Counted from the first letter of the stretch, positions 51,780 to 61,274 are shown. The stretch is DNA of 64,000 nucleotides from Muribaculaceae bacterium (GCA_017557665.1 JAFYYI010000087.1:89540-153539), one strand, 5' to 3'. The notes: generated from the sequence alone by a model not told the origin. Numbers and translations are program-made.

Positions 51780-53771
51780 TTATTCAGCCGTGTCGTCGTC
51801 CCTGAAACGGTATTGGACGAAAGCCTCGATGGCTTCATAGGTGGCCAGTCCCAACCGCTGGTAGACCTCTGCCAGGTTGCGGTTTCGCTCGATGGAGCGT
51901 TGCCACGACAGTTTGCCGTCGGCACTGGTGCGGAACGGCGCGTCATGAATCTGTGACTGGAACTTGAGGATGGCATCACGCTTGTCACTGAACTCCTCGG
52001 GGCTCATGGGCACGGCCATCTCCACGTGGTCCACGTCCCATTGGCCCCACTGTCCACGGTACATCCACACGCGGCAGTCGCGCATGTAGTCCTCGTTTTT
52101 CAGGTTGTTCAACGCGTGAAGCACGGCACTGGTGGCGCGCAGGTGGGTATTGTTGGGGTCAACCAGGTCATTGTCGATGAAAATCTGGTGAGGCTTGATT
52201 CGGGCGATGAGTTCCTGGATTTCGGTGACATCGGCATCGGTGAGTTTGCCTTGACCATGGGGGTCTTCGGTATAGAACGGCATGCACAGGTCATAAAGGT
52301 TCTCTCGTGGAACTCCCATCTGGCGGCATGCCATGTAGGCTTCACTGACCAGGATGGAGCCCTTGAAGTAGCGCAGGGCCACGTCTTCGTCGCTTGCTGA
52401 GCGTTCGATGACACGTTTTTTTAGCTCTTCGATGAACGGATATTGGGCATCAGGCTGGTAGTGATGCATGACGCGTTCGGCCAGTAGGATGTTGCGCAGC
52501 AGGTCTTCATCGCTGACGGCGACATCCCCGTCGGTCTGGAAAGCGATGTTCACTTCATGGCCCTGCTGCACCAGGCGCCGCACCGTACCGCCCATCGACA
52601 CCACGGCATCATCGGGGTGAGGACTGAACACCAGCACACGTTTGGGGTAAGGCTTTTCACGTTCCGGGCGATGGGTGTCGTCGGCGTTCGGTTTACCGCC
52701 GGGCCAGCCGGTGATGGTGTGCTGCAGGTCGTTGAAAATCTTGATGTTGACATTGTAGGCCGAGTTATAGAGTGCCACCAGCTCGCTCAAGCCGTAGTCG
52801 TTGTAATCCTTGTTGGTGAGTTTGAGGATAGGCTTTCCCGTCTGTTCGCACAACCAGACGATGGCTCGCCTGATCAGGTGGTCATTCCATTCACAAGAGG
52901 TCACCTTCCACGGATAGCTGATGCGCGTGAGACGCGATGCTGCATCCAGATCGGCGATGATTCTCACATCGCTGTGAACCTGTAGGAACGAGGCGGGAAC
53001 AAGGTCGGACATCTTACCCTCGATGGTGTTGTACAGGGCTTCGGCGCTGTCTTCCTCCAGTGCCACACAGATGATTTTACCGGCGCTCAGGATATTGCCG
53101 ATGCCCAGTGTGACGGCGGTCTTGGGAGCCGTCTCGGTCTGGAAAGCCTCGGCGATGCGTGTGCGGGATTCGTTGCCCAGCAGCATCAGGCGACAGGCAC
53201 TGCTGCGTGCCGACCCCGGTTCATTATAGGCAATGCTGCCATCGTTGTTGAGGTCACACAGCACCAGGTCCAGCCCTCCGGCATCGATAATCTCGCGCTC
53301 ATAGGCCTTGCACAGGCTGTGCACGTTCTCGTTGTCGGCAGGGCGTCTGATGGCGTGGATGCGCTCGGGTTCAATGTCAACTTTGGCATAGAGGTGCTCC
53401 TGGAGCCGTGACTGGATACTTTGACCGCCATCATCGCCGCCATGGCCCACTTCGCTCAGGTTAAAAGCGACAACACCGGCAAAGCTCACCTTGTCGGCAA
53501 AGTAGAGTTTGACCAACTCATCGTAGACTTTGAGCGCATAGCGACCCGACCCGAAGCCGATAACGCATCGTCCCTTCTCCTCCACGCAGCGGTTGATGAC
53601 TTGAGCAGCATCGAGGGCGGCCTCGCGTGCTCCCTCATCGGCACTCTCCATGACCGTGGTGTTGATTTTCTCATATCGAGTGAGCGACGCCAGTTCAATT
53701 TCGTTCTCAGGGCGGTAATACCTGAACGGCACCTGATGGAACTTAATGATGGTCTTTAATTCCGTCTTCAT
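51780..53771 (-). CDS. NagB-like domain fused to a PIG-L deacetylase
   Basis: 663 residues from the ATG at 53771; a frame to 53798 is excluded by the promoter at 53796-53827. The first half (about 30-290) is a glucosamine-6-phosphate deaminase-like domain, but with changes: FNLSE (103-107) where E. coli NagB has FNMDE, and DGSIAYNEPG (177-186) where it has DGHIAFNEP. The second half (from about 380) is a PIG-L/LmbE deacetylase with PHPDDAVVSMGG and a late HLRAT. Bacteroidetes NagB-PIG-L fusions are known to me; the degenerate deaminase site here is the odd part. Confidence 0.85.
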   Translation of the reverse strand: MKTELKTIIKFHQVPFRYYRPENEIELASLTRYEKINTTVMESADEGAREAALDAAQVINRCVEEKGRCVIGFGSGRYALKVYDELVKLYFADKVSFAGVVAFNLSEVGHGGDDGGQSIQSRLQEHLYAKVDIEPERIHAIRRPADNENVHSLCKAYEREIIDAGGLDLVLCDLNNDGSIAYNEPGSARSSACRLMLLGNESRTRIAEAFQTETAPKTAVTLGIGNILSAGKIICVALEEDSAEALYNTIEGKMSDLVPASFLQVHSDVRIIADLDAASRLTRISYPWKVTSCEWNDHLIRRAIVWLCEQTGKPILKLTNKDYNDYGLSELVALYNSAYNVNIKIFNDLQHTITGWPGGKPNADDTHRPEREKPYPKRVLVFSPHPDDAVVSMGGTVRRLVQQGHEVNIAFQTDGDVAVSDEDLLRNILLAERVMHHYQPDAQYPFIEELKKRVIERSASDEDVALRYFKGSILVSEAYMACRQMGVPRENLYDLCMPFYTEDPHGQGKLTDADVTEIQELIARIKPHQIFIDNDLVDPNNTHLRATSAVLHALNNLKNEDYMRDCRVWMYRGQWGQWDVDHVEMAVPMSPEEFSDKRDAILKFQSQIHDAPFRTSADGKLSWQRSIERNRNLAEVYQRLGLATYEAIEAFVQYRFRDDDTAE

Positions 53772-53795
53772 CTTTTTTACCTTAGTATTAAAACA

Positions 53796-53827
53796 CAAAG
53801 GTAGTGTTTTTTTATTTAACTATCAAA
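53796..53827 (-). promoter_or_regulatory. Promoter of the NagB-like/PIG-L gene
   Basis: On the minus strand: TTTG (53827-53824), exactly 20 nt, TACCTTTG (53803-53796), 25 nt before the ATG at 53771. It is back to back with the miaB promoter. Confidence 0.75.
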
Positions 53828-53860
53828 AAAAAGGAATGAATCCTTTCCAGTGACTGTGGT

Positions 53861-53892
53861 TTTGTGGGTGTGTAAGAAAATGTGTACCTTTG
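53861..53892 (+). promoter_or_regulatory. Promoter of miaB
   Basis: TTTG (53861-53864), exactly 20 nt, TACCTTTG (53885-53892). This places the start of translation at the ATG at 53913, not at the upstream codon at 53850. Confidence 0.75.
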
Positions 53893-53912
53893 TGGTCTTA
53901 ATTGAACATGAC

Positions 53913-55277
53913 ATGGCAATGCAATTGAAATATGACGCTCAGGGCGATGCGCCCAAAAGGCTGCTGCTGGAGACTTACGGCTGCCAGATGAATGTGGCCG
54001 ATAGCGAGGTGGTCGCCACGGTGATGAAAATGGCGGGTTACGAAACCTGCGAGACCATTGATGAAGCCGATGCGATTTTCATTAACACGTGCTCGGTGCG
54101 CGACAATGCCGAGCAGCGCATCTTCTCACGCCTGAACCAGTTGAACGCCTTGCGCCACAAGCGCCAGCGCCGACTCATCATCGGCATCATCGGGTGTATG
54201 GCCGAGCGCATGAAAGAGGTGCTCATCAACGAGCACGGCGTGGACCTGGTGGCAGGCCCTGACGCCTATCTGGAGTTGCCATCGCTCATTGTCCTCGCCG
54301 AGCGTGGCGAGAAGGCCATCAATACCGAGTTGTCCACCACCGAAACCTACCGTGACATCATCCCGTCGCGTGTGGCTGGCAGCAAGGTGAGCGGCTTTAT
54401 CAGCATCATGAGGGGCTGTAACAACTTCTGCACCTACTGCATCGTGCCCTATACCCGTGGACGCGAGCGTAGCCGTGAGCCGCAGAGCATCCTCAATGAG
54501 TTGGCCGATTTGGAGGCACGTGGCTTTAAGGAGGTTACCTTGTTGGGCCAGAACGTCAATTCCTACCTCTACAAGCCCGAGTATGGCAGTGATTCCGTGG
54601 ATTTGGCTCGCCTGTTGGCGATGGTGGCCGAGGCCGCTCCCGATATGCGCGTGCGCTTCACCACCAGCAACCCCGAGGACCTGAGCGACGCCATCATCGA
54701 CACGATGGCCCGCTATGACAACATCTGCAACCACATCCACCTGCCCGTGCAGAGTGGCAGCAATAAGGTGCTGAAATTGATGAACCGCAAATATACCCGC
54801 GAGTGGTACTTGGACCGTATCGCCCGCATCCGCACAGCAATGCCCGATTGTGGCATTTCGACGGATATGTTCACGGGCTTCCACGACGAGACCGAGGAGG
54901 ATTTCCAGGAGACCCTGTCGCTGATGCGCGAGGTGGGGTTTGACTCGTCATTCATGTTCAAGTACAGCGAGCGTCCCGGCACCTTTGCTGCCAAGAATCT
55001 GCCCGACAACGTTCCCGAGGACGTGAAAATTGACCGCCTCAACCGCATGATAGCCCTGCAGAACGAGCTGTCGCTGTGCAGCAACCGCAATGATGTGGGC
55101 AAGACCTTCGAGGTGCTGGTCGAGGGCTACAGCAAGCGCAGCCGTGACGACATGTTCGGCCGCACCCAGCAGAATAAGGTCATCGTCTTTCCCGCCAATG
55201 GCGAGAAACCCGGTGACAAAGTGATGTGCCGTGTCCTGAGCGCCTCGAGCGCGACCCTGAAGGGCGAGCGTGTCTAA
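53913..55277 (+). CDS. miaB: tRNA-2-methylthio-N6-dimethylallyladenosine synthase
   Basis: 454 residues. Radical SAM methylthiotransferase acting on i6A37. UPF0004 domain with LLETYGCQMNVADSEVV, FINTCSVRDNAEQR and IIGCMAERMKE; the radical SAM cluster is RGCNNFCTYCIVPYTRGRE; a TRAM domain ends the protein. Distinct from MtaB at 17667. Followed after 79 nt by the DUF4254 gene. Confidence 0.96.
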   Translation: MAMQLKYDAQGDAPKRLLLETYGCQMNVADSEVVATVMKMAGYETCETIDEADAIFINTCSVRDNAEQRIFSRLNQLNALRHKRQRRLIIGIIGCMAERMKEVLINEHGVDLVAGPDAYLELPSLIVLAERGEKAINTELSTTETYRDIIPSRVAGSKVSGFISIMRGCNNFCTYCIVPYTRGRERSREPQSILNELADLEARGFKEVTLLGQNVNSYLYKPEYGSDSVDLARLLAMVAEAAPDMRVRFTTSNPEDLSDAIIDTMARYDNICNHIHLPVQSGSNKVLKLMNRKYTREWYLDRIARIRTAMPDCGISTDMFTGFHDETEEDFQETLSLMREVGFDSSFMFKYSERPGTFAAKNLPDNVPEDVKIDRLNRMIALQNELSLCSNRNDVGKTFEVLVEGYSKRSRDDMFGRTQQNKVIVFPANGEKPGDKVMCRVLSASSATLKGERV

Positions 55278-55356
55278 CGGCAAGGAATTGGCATTAGTTT
55301 AAAGAAGACTTTAATGTCATTAACGACCTTCAAAGAATCAAGAACCATAACACTCA

Positions 55357-55968
55357 ATGAATATGACTTTTGCTCAGAGTTGTAACGAAATATTCGACCA
55401 GATAGTAAGGCTTTACCACGTCACCGATGATGTGGATGCCGAGTTCAAGAACCCGTTTGAGGCGGGCTCTATCGAAAACAGGCTGGCTCGCAAGAACTGG
55501 ATTGATGCCGTGCAGTGGCACCTCGAGGACATTATCCGTGACGAGGACATCGACCCTGTTGACGCATTAGCCCTCAAGCGCCGTATCGACCACAGCAATC
55601 AGGACCGCACCGACCTGGTAGAGGAAATCGACACTTACTTCCGTCAGCTTTACGCTGGAGTGGCTGTTCTGCCTGATGCCACCCTGAACACCGAGAGCCC
55701 TGCGTGGGCCATTGACCGTCTGTCGATATTGGCGTTGAAAATATGGCACATGCGTGAGCAGACCGAGCGCACCGACGCCGATGCAACTCACATTGCCAAT
55801 TGCGAGGCAAAACTCGCTGTGCTGCTGGAGCAACGCGTTGACCTCACGACCTCTATCGACCAGCTGCTTGACGATATCGCCGCTGGCCGCAAGTTCATGA
55901 AGGTCTATCGTCAGATGAAGATGTATAACGATCCCGAAACCAACCCTGTGTTGTATGGCAAAAAGTGA
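55357..55968 (+). CDS. DUF4254 family protein
   Basis: 203 residues, mainly helical, with FKNPFEAGSIENRLARKNW and AVQWHLEDIIRDEDID as the recognisable family core; no signal or membrane helix. DUF4254 genes are typically coupled to family 9 glycosyltransferases in Bacteroidetes, as here, where it overlaps the next gene by 14 nt. Role in lipopolysaccharide core assembly is inferred from that partnership. Confidence 0.85.
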   Translation: MNMTFAQSCNEIFDQIVRLYHVTDDVDAEFKNPFEAGSIENRLARKNWIDAVQWHLEDIIRDEDIDPVDALALKRRIDHSNQDRTDLVEEIDTYFRQLYAGVAVLPDATLNTESPAWAIDRLSILALKIWHMREQTERTDADATHIANCEAKLAVLLEQRVDLTTSIDQLLDDIAAGRKFMKVYRQMKMYNDPETNPVLYGKK

Positions 55969-57001
55969 CCCTTGTCACCGCAATGTACTCCTGGTGCGTC
56001 TCTCGGCCCTGGGCGACGTGGCGATGACGATACCTGTGGTCTATCCCGTGTGCCGTGCTAACCCCGACACGCGTTTTGTCATGCTGACCAAGAAATGGCC
56101 CGCATCGATGTTTCATGACCGTCCCGAGAACCTGATGGTCGTGGGCATCGACACTAAGGACTACAAGGGCCTTTGGGGCATGATGAAGCTCGCCAGGCAG
56201 TTATATCGTCAATATGACATTGATGCTGTAGCCGACTTGCACAACGTCCTGCGCTCACGTATCATTGGCTGTTGCATGCGGTTGCGCGGCGTCCCTGTGG
56301 CACGACTTGACAAGGAACGTTCTCGTCGCAAGGCCCTCATCAATCACAAGTCCACCCAGCCAGTGACACCGACTATCGAGAGGTACCGTCAAGTGCTCAG
56401 CCGCTTGGGACTGGAGGCTAAGGATGCCTTCACGCGCCTCTATGATGGGAAGCCGCTGCCCGCCAGCTCGCTGGTTCCTGAAAAGAGGTCCGGACAGCGG
56501 TGGATTGCTGTCTCGCCGTTCTCGGCTCATCCAGGTAAGGAATATCCGCTTGAACTGATGCAGGAGGTGGTGAAACGCTTGAGTCAGCGCGAGAATTATC
56601 AGGTTTTCCTCATGGGTGGAGGCAAGGAGGAGAAAGTGGCACTGCGCAAGATAGCCCGTGGTAACAACCATGTCCTGTCGATGGCCGAAATCAAACACGG
56701 GTTCACCGATGAATATGCGTTGCTGTCAAGATGCGATCTCATGCTCACAATGGACTCGGCAAACATGCACCTCGCTTCGTTGGTAGGGCTCAAGGCGGTG
56801 ACCATCTGGGGAACTACGTCGCCCGAATGCGGATTCAAGGGCTATGGGCAGCGAGCCGAGGATGACATCCAGCTCGACATGGACTGCCGGCCGTGCTCCA
56901 TCTATGGCGAGCGGGACTGCCGCTTCGGCAACTACCCCTGCATGCGCGGCATCACTCCCGAGCGCATCGTCAATCACATCGTCGGTCTATTGGAGGGTTG
57001 A
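55955..57001 (+). CDS. Family 9 glycosyltransferase (heptosyltransferase-like)
   Basis: 348 residues, GT-B fold. The N-terminus RNVLLVRLSALGDVAMTIPV has the conserved Asp (D21) of the heptosyltransferase family; the C-terminal half has MGGGKEEKVALR, LLSRCDLMLTMDSANMHLASL and a cysteine-rich DCRPCSIYGERDCRF near the end. It should add a sugar, perhaps heptose or another nucleotide-activated sugar, to the lipid A core. Paralog of the next gene. Confidence 0.9.
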   Translation: MAKSDPCHRNVLLVRLSALGDVAMTIPVVYPVCRANPDTRFVMLTKKWPASMFHDRPENLMVVGIDTKDYKGLWGMMKLARQLYRQYDIDAVADLHNVLRSRIIGCCMRLRGVPVARLDKERSRRKALINHKSTQPVTPTIERYRQVLSRLGLEAKDAFTRLYDGKPLPASSLVPEKRSGQRWIAVSPFSAHPGKEYPLELMQEVVKRLSQRENYQVFLMGGGKEEKVALRKIARGNNHVLSMAEIKHGFTDEYALLSRCDLMLTMDSANMHLASLVGLKAVTIWGTTSPECGFKGYGQRAEDDIQLDMDCRPCSIYGERDCRFGNYPCMRGITPERIVNHIVGLLEG

Positions 57002-57075
57002 ATCGATACACCTTGTTTGGTGAAGACCCCTCACTACTTGAAAATCGGCATTTCGTTGATTTTTAGGATGTCTCC

Positions 57076-57106
57076 TTGTATATCTCACAGAGAATCTGTA
57101 TCTTTG
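57076..57106 (+). promoter_or_regulatory. Promoter of the second GT9 gene
   Basis: TTG (57076-57078), exactly 20 nt, TATCTTTG (57099-57106), 29 nt before the ATG at 57136. The TTG overlaps an alternative start codon of the frame, which is therefore rejected. Confidence 0.65.
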
Positions 57107-57135
57107 CCAAACGAATAACGAAAGGCTTGCGCTAT

Positions 57136-58266
57136 ATGGCTAAGAAGAATAAACAATTTCGCAATGTGCTTGTCATGCGGTTGTCGGTACTGGGAAACGT
57201 GGCGATGACGATTCCGGTGTTGTATCCCGTGTGCAAGGCTAATCCTGACACCCGATTCATCATGTTGACCAAGAAGTGGCCCGCTTCGATGTTCCATGAC
57301 AGACCTGCCAACCTCAAGGTGGTGGACTTTGATGTCAATGAGAATCACAGTGGCCTGTTCGGGTTGCTCAAGTTGTCGGCGAAGTTGTACAAGATGTATG
57401 ACATTGACGCGGTGGCCGATTTGCATAATGTTTCCGGCACGTGGATTATCGATGCCTATATGAGGCTGCGTGGTGCCTTGGTGGCACGCCTGGACAGGGA
57501 AAAACCCAAGCGCAGGGCACTTGTCAACCACAGGACCAAAGAGCCGGTGACGTCCATCCATGAACGATATCGTAACGTGTTCAGGCAATTGGGGTTTGTG
57601 GCTCCTGATGATTTCACCCACCTCTATGACGGTCGTGATTGGCCCAAGAGTCCCATTGTGCTCGAGAAGGAGGAAGGCCAGCGATGGATAGCCATTTCGC
57701 CGTTCTCATCACATCGTCAGAAAGCCTATCCGCTGGAACTGATGGAACAGGTTATTGCCGAGTTGTGTAAACGCGAGAATTACAGGATTTTCCTCATGGG
57801 TGGCGGTAAGCCCGAGAAAATTGCCCTGCGGCCCATCGCGCGCAAGTACAAGAACGTGATTTCTATGGCCGAGGTGAAGCACAGTTTCATCGATGAGTAT
57901 GCTCTGTTGGGCAAGTGTGACTTGATGCTTACCATGGAGTCGGCCAATATGCACCTGGCGTCGCTGGTCGACCTGCAAGCCATGACCGTCTGGGGACCGA
58001 CGAGCCCGGCATGTGGTTATCTGGGTTATAACCAGATTCAGGAGGATGATATCCAGCTTGATATGGACTGTCGTCCTTGCTCCATTACTGGTGACAAGCC
58101 CTGTAAATATGGTGACTATCCCTGCTTGAAAAACATCAAGCCCGAGTATATCGCCCAGCACGTGATTGATGCGGTGGAATATAATGCCGAGCACAATACC
58201 AAGGGCACCAAGCTGGCGATGGCACGTGCTAAACTGCAATCTCAAGTTTCTGACAACAATCAATGA
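57136..58266 (+). CDS. Family 9 glycosyltransferase paralog with Asn at the usual Asp position
   Basis: 376 residues from the ATG at 57136. It matches the previous protein over its whole length (RNVLVMRLSVLGNVAMTIPV against RNVLLVRLSALGDVAMTIPV; both have the LTKKWPASMFHDRP block and DCRPCSI near the end) and has a Lys/Gln-rich extension at the C-terminus. Position 21 is Asn where the paralog has Asp; in E. coli WaaC the matching Asp13 is considered the catalytic base. It overlaps the epimerase gene by 4 nt. Confidence 0.88.
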   Translation: MAKKNKQFRNVLVMRLSVLGNVAMTIPVLYPVCKANPDTRFIMLTKKWPASMFHDRPANLKVVDFDVNENHSGLFGLLKLSAKLYKMYDIDAVADLHNVSGTWIIDAYMRLRGALVARLDREKPKRRALVNHRTKEPVTSIHERYRNVFRQLGFVAPDDFTHLYDGRDWPKSPIVLEKEEGQRWIAISPFSSHRQKAYPLELMEQVIAELCKRENYRIFLMGGGKPEKIALRPIARKYKNVISMAEVKHSFIDEYALLGKCDLMLTMESANMHLASLVDLQAMTVWGPTSPACGYLGYNQIQEDDIQLDMDCRPCSITGDKPCKYGDYPCLKNIKPEYIAQHVIDAVEYNAEHNTKGTKLAMARAKLQSQVSDNNQ

Positions 58267-59270
58267 AAAGCATCCTGATTACCGGTGCTGGCGGATTCAT
58301 CGGCGGCTTCCTCGTCGAGGAGGCTCTCAAGCGTGGTTATGACACTTGGGCCGCCGTGCGCTCCACCACCAGCCGTGAGTTCCTGCAAGACAAGCGCATC
58401 CACTTCATTGAACTGGATTATGAAGACCAGGACCGCCTGGAGGATACCCTGCGCGACAAAATGGGCGAGTGGGGACGCTGGGACTACATCGTCCACAACC
58501 TGGGCGTGACCAAGAGCACCAACTACCTGGACTTCGAGCGCGTCAATTACGGCTACCTGCGCACGCTGGTCGATGCCCTGCAGGCAACAGGGATGACGCC
58601 AGATGTCTTCCTGATGATGAGCAGCCTGAGCGTCATGGGACCTGGTGACGAGAAAGGCTACAAACCGATTTTGCCCAATGACGTGCCCATGCCCAACACG
58701 TTCTATGGCGTGTCGAAACTCAAGGGTGAGACTTACCTGAAGAGTGTTGAAGGCTTCCCTTATACCATCTTCCGTTGTACTGGTGTCTATGGCCCGCACG
58801 AGAAAGACTATTACCTGATGATCAAGAGCATCAAGCGCGGCTTTGACTTCAGCGTGGGCTTCGACAAGCAGATGCTCACATTCATCTATGTCAAGGACCT
58901 GGTGAAGGGTGTGTTGGATGCCCTGGAAAAGGGACCTCTCCATAAGGCTTACTTCATCAGCGAGAATCATGCCTATACACAGCAGGAGTTCCGCAAGATT
59001 GTGTGTGAGGAGTTGGGGAAAAAGCTTGTCATTCCTGTGACCTGTCCGTTGTGGCTGGTTAAGGTGGTGTGCCGTGTCGCTGAATGGATAGGCAAGATGA
59101 CGATGAAGCCCAGCACACTCAACCGCGACAAGTTCAAGATTCTCAAGCAGCGCAACTGGCAGTGCGACACCAGCGACGCGAGTCGCGACTTTGATTTCAA
59201 CCCTAAGTATTCCCTGCGCGAGGGCATCCGCGAGTCCATCGCATGGTACCGCGAGGCAGGCTGGTTGTGA
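58263..59270 (+). CDS. NAD-dependent epimerase/dehydratase family protein
   Basis: 335 residues. Extended SDR fold with ILITGAGGFIGGFLVEEAL, DYIVHNLGVTKST, a catalytic Ser/Tyr pair in MMSSLSVMG and NTFYGVSKLKGE (YxxxK), then a long C-terminal domain. Similar to dihydroflavonol-reductase-like or sugar-nucleotide enzymes. It overlaps aroK by one base (TGATG). Its neighbours suggest surface polysaccharide work, but the substrate is unknown. Confidence 0.88.
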   Translation: MKSILITGAGGFIGGFLVEEALKRGYDTWAAVRSTTSREFLQDKRIHFIELDYEDQDRLEDTLRDKMGEWGRWDYIVHNLGVTKSTNYLDFERVNYGYLRTLVDALQATGMTPDVFLMMSSLSVMGPGDEKGYKPILPNDVPMPNTFYGVSKLKGETYLKSVEGFPYTIFRCTGVYGPHEKDYYLMIKSIKRGFDFSVGFDKQMLTFIYVKDLVKGVLDALEKGPLHKAYFISENHAYTQQEFRKIVCEELGKKLVIPVTCPLWLVKVVCRVAEWIGKMTMKPSTLNRDKFKILKQRNWQCDTSDASRDFDFNPKYSLREGIRESIAWYREAGWL

Positions 59271-59815
59271 TGAAACCTGTTTTTCTCATTGGTTATATGG
59301 GCTGCGGCAAGACCACGCTGGGCGAGGTGTTGGCACGGCAGATGCAGTTGAGGTTTATCGACCTCGACGAGTTCATCGAGCAGCGATGTGGCATGTCGGT
59401 AGTTGAAATTTTTGAAAACAGGGGAGAGGCTTGTTTTCGCGAATTGGAAACTGAGGCCCTGCAGGAAGTGGCGGCGATGACCGATGTCATCGTCGGCTGT
59501 GGCGGCGGAACACCATGCCACGGACACAACATGTCGATAATGAATGCGGCGGGCATCACCGTCTGGCTCACCACTAGTCCCGAGCGCATCACCGCGCGCC
59601 TGCTCATGCCGGAGCAAAAGTGCAAGCGCCCAAAAATCAACAACCTCCCTGCCAACGAAGTGCTGCCTCTGGTCAAGGCAGAACTGGCCATTCGGGCTCC
59701 TTATTATGCCCAATCCCACCTGCAATTTGATTCCACCAACATAGAAACAGCCGAGGCGACAGAGCACACCGCCCGCCGCCTCGCCGCCTTGCTGATTGAA
59801 CAACGTTTTTCCTGA
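59270..59815 (+). CDS. aroK: Shikimate kinase
   Basis: 181 residues from the ATG at 59270; the frame opens earlier inside the epimerase gene. The Walker A motif is IGYMGCGKTTLGEVLA, followed by IDLDEFIEQ and a CGGGTPC loop with the shikimate-binding Arg/Gly pattern. It phosphorylates shikimate, the step before AroA (coded at 10818). Only 4 nt separate its stop from the stop of the convergent lipoprotein gene. Confidence 0.94.
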   Translation: MKPVFLIGYMGCGKTTLGEVLARQMQLRFIDLDEFIEQRCGMSVVEIFENRGEACFRELETEALQEVAAMTDVIVGCGGGTPCHGHNMSIMNAAGITVWLTTSPERITARLLMPEQKCKRPKINNLPANEVLPLVKAELAIRAPYYAQSHLQFDSTNIETAEATEHTARRLAALLIEQRFS

Positions 59816-59819
59816 TATC

Positions 59820-60467
59820 TTAATTGCCTTGACTAGCAATGGCCCTGATACTGAATCCTGGGCTAAACTCATAGGTGTGTTCTACCCATCTGGAAGCATC
59901 ATGAAACTTTAAGTAATAGGGTTCTCCTTTGCCATTAAGATTGCTGGCCCAGTAGGCTCCTCTTTCATCTTGATGTGGCCGTTCGTCGTGGTTATACTTT
60001 TCCCCACATGCCGGGAGAAAGATGATGTTGCCATTAGGGCCTGTGACTTTATATCCATGATGTCCTTGGTATGTAGTCCATTTCCAATTACAATAGTCAA
60101 TTAACTCTTGCCATTGTTCTGATGATGGCATCTGCCATGATGATCCTTGCTTTTCGCTGGCTGCATCATACTTCGAGCTGGTAATGTTGCCCATACTTTG
60201 GGGAATCTGGTTGGATAATTCTCCATGACTGTAATGCTTTTCGTCATAAACTGATTTGACTTCGGTCTCTCCCCAGGCATAGAAGCCTCCATATTGCTCG
60301 GGTGCCGGCGCTCCCACATTGCAGCAGGCCCATTTTGTGCCATTGGGCAGGCCTAGGTCTATCATGTGCGGGTGGTTCTCGTCAGGGCATAGCGACTGAT
60401 TTGAATTTGAGCAAGATATCATTGCTAATACGGCTAATGCGGCAATCAGGAATTTTGTTCTGTTCAT
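59820..60467 (-). CDS. Lipoprotein with Fibrobacter-type paralogous domain
   Basis: 215 residues from the ATG at 60467. Lipobox LAMISC, then a single domain: MIDLGLPNGTKWACCNVGA, FYAWGETEVKSV, SSWQMPSSEQWQEL, GNIIFLPACGE and the closing FSIRAIASQ. It is the minimal form of the domain seen in the larger lipoprotein at 31014-32141. Function unknown. Convergent with aroK and directly downstream of nadE. Confidence 0.8.
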   Translation of the reverse strand: MNRTKFLIAALAVLAMISCSNSNQSLCPDENHPHMIDLGLPNGTKWACCNVGAPAPEQYGGFYAWGETEVKSVYDEKHYSHGELSNQIPQSMGNITSSKYDAASEKQGSSWQMPSSEQWQELIDYCNWKWTTYQGHHGYKVTGPNGNIIFLPACGEKYNHDERPHQDERGAYWASNLNGKGEPYYLKFHDASRWVEHTYEFSPGFSIRAIASQGN

Positions 60468-60515
60468 TATTCTATACCCTTTGTTACGTGTCGGGCGCAA
60501 CGCAAATTGGTGGTT

Positions 60516-61274
60516 TTATTTGTCTGGGTTATACTCGAAGTGAGGTATCGGCTTGAGTTTGAAGAGGTTCTTGACGTGCTTGTCGTCGATGAGGGTTTTG
60601 ACCTTCGGATCGTCGCATTCACCCGTGCGGATGTAATGGTCAAGGGCGGCATAGGTGAAGCCGAGGTTATCCTCATCGGTCTTGCCGCAGAGGCCGTCGG
60701 ACGGCGTCTTTTCAACCAGGTCAATGGGAAGACCCAGTTCCTTGCCTATAGCGATGACCTCACGGACGGTCAGACCGCCGAGAGGGGAGAAATCGCCTGC
60801 TGCGTCGCCATAGCGCGTCGAGTAGCCCACCCAGTCTTCCGAGAGGTTGCAGGTGTTGGCCACGCGACCGTTCAATGACTGTGACACGGCATACAGGGTG
60901 GTCATTCTCAGCCTTGGAGGCATATTGATGACTGTCTGGTCAGATACCTCGGTGTCCAGCGTTTTCAGTTGCTCTTTCACATTGGCCATCAGCGTGTTAT
61001 AAGTATCTCCGATGTTCACGTTGCAGTAGCGGATGCCCAGGTGGTTGATGATGCGCATGCTGTCGTTGATGTCTTTCTGTACGCCGTTAGGCATCGTCAC
61101 GCCGATGACGCGGTCCTTGCCGAGGGCCTCGACACACAATCCAGCCACGACGCTGCTGTCCTTACCGCCCGAAATTCCGATAACGGCATTGCAACCCTTG
61201 CCGTTTTCCTCGAACCAGTCCCTGATCCACTGGACGACTTGGTCCTTCACTTCCTTTGCATTAAATGTCTGCAT
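60516..61274 (-). CDS. nadE: NH3-dependent NAD synthetase
   Basis: 252 residues without a glutaminase domain, so it should use ammonia. The ATP pyrophosphatase motif is VIGISGGKDSSVVAGL; later come GVTMPNGVQKDIND, TCNLSEDWVGYST and TPSDGLCGKTDEDNLGF. It makes NAD from deamido-NAD, the last step of the route begun by nadB. It has its own -7 box. Confidence 0.95.
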   Translation of the reverse strand: MQTFNAKEVKDQVVQWIRDWFEENGKGCNAVIGISGGKDSSVVAGLCVEALGKDRVIGVTMPNGVQKDINDSMRIINHLGIRYCNVNIGDTYNTLMANVKEQLKTLDTEVSDQTVINMPPRLRMTTLYAVSQSLNGRVANTCNLSEDWVGYSTRYGDAAGDFSPLGGLTVREVIAIGKELGLPIDLVEKTPSDGLCGKTDEDNLGFTYAALDHYIRTGECDDPKVKTLIDDKHVKNLFKLKPIPHFEYNPDK

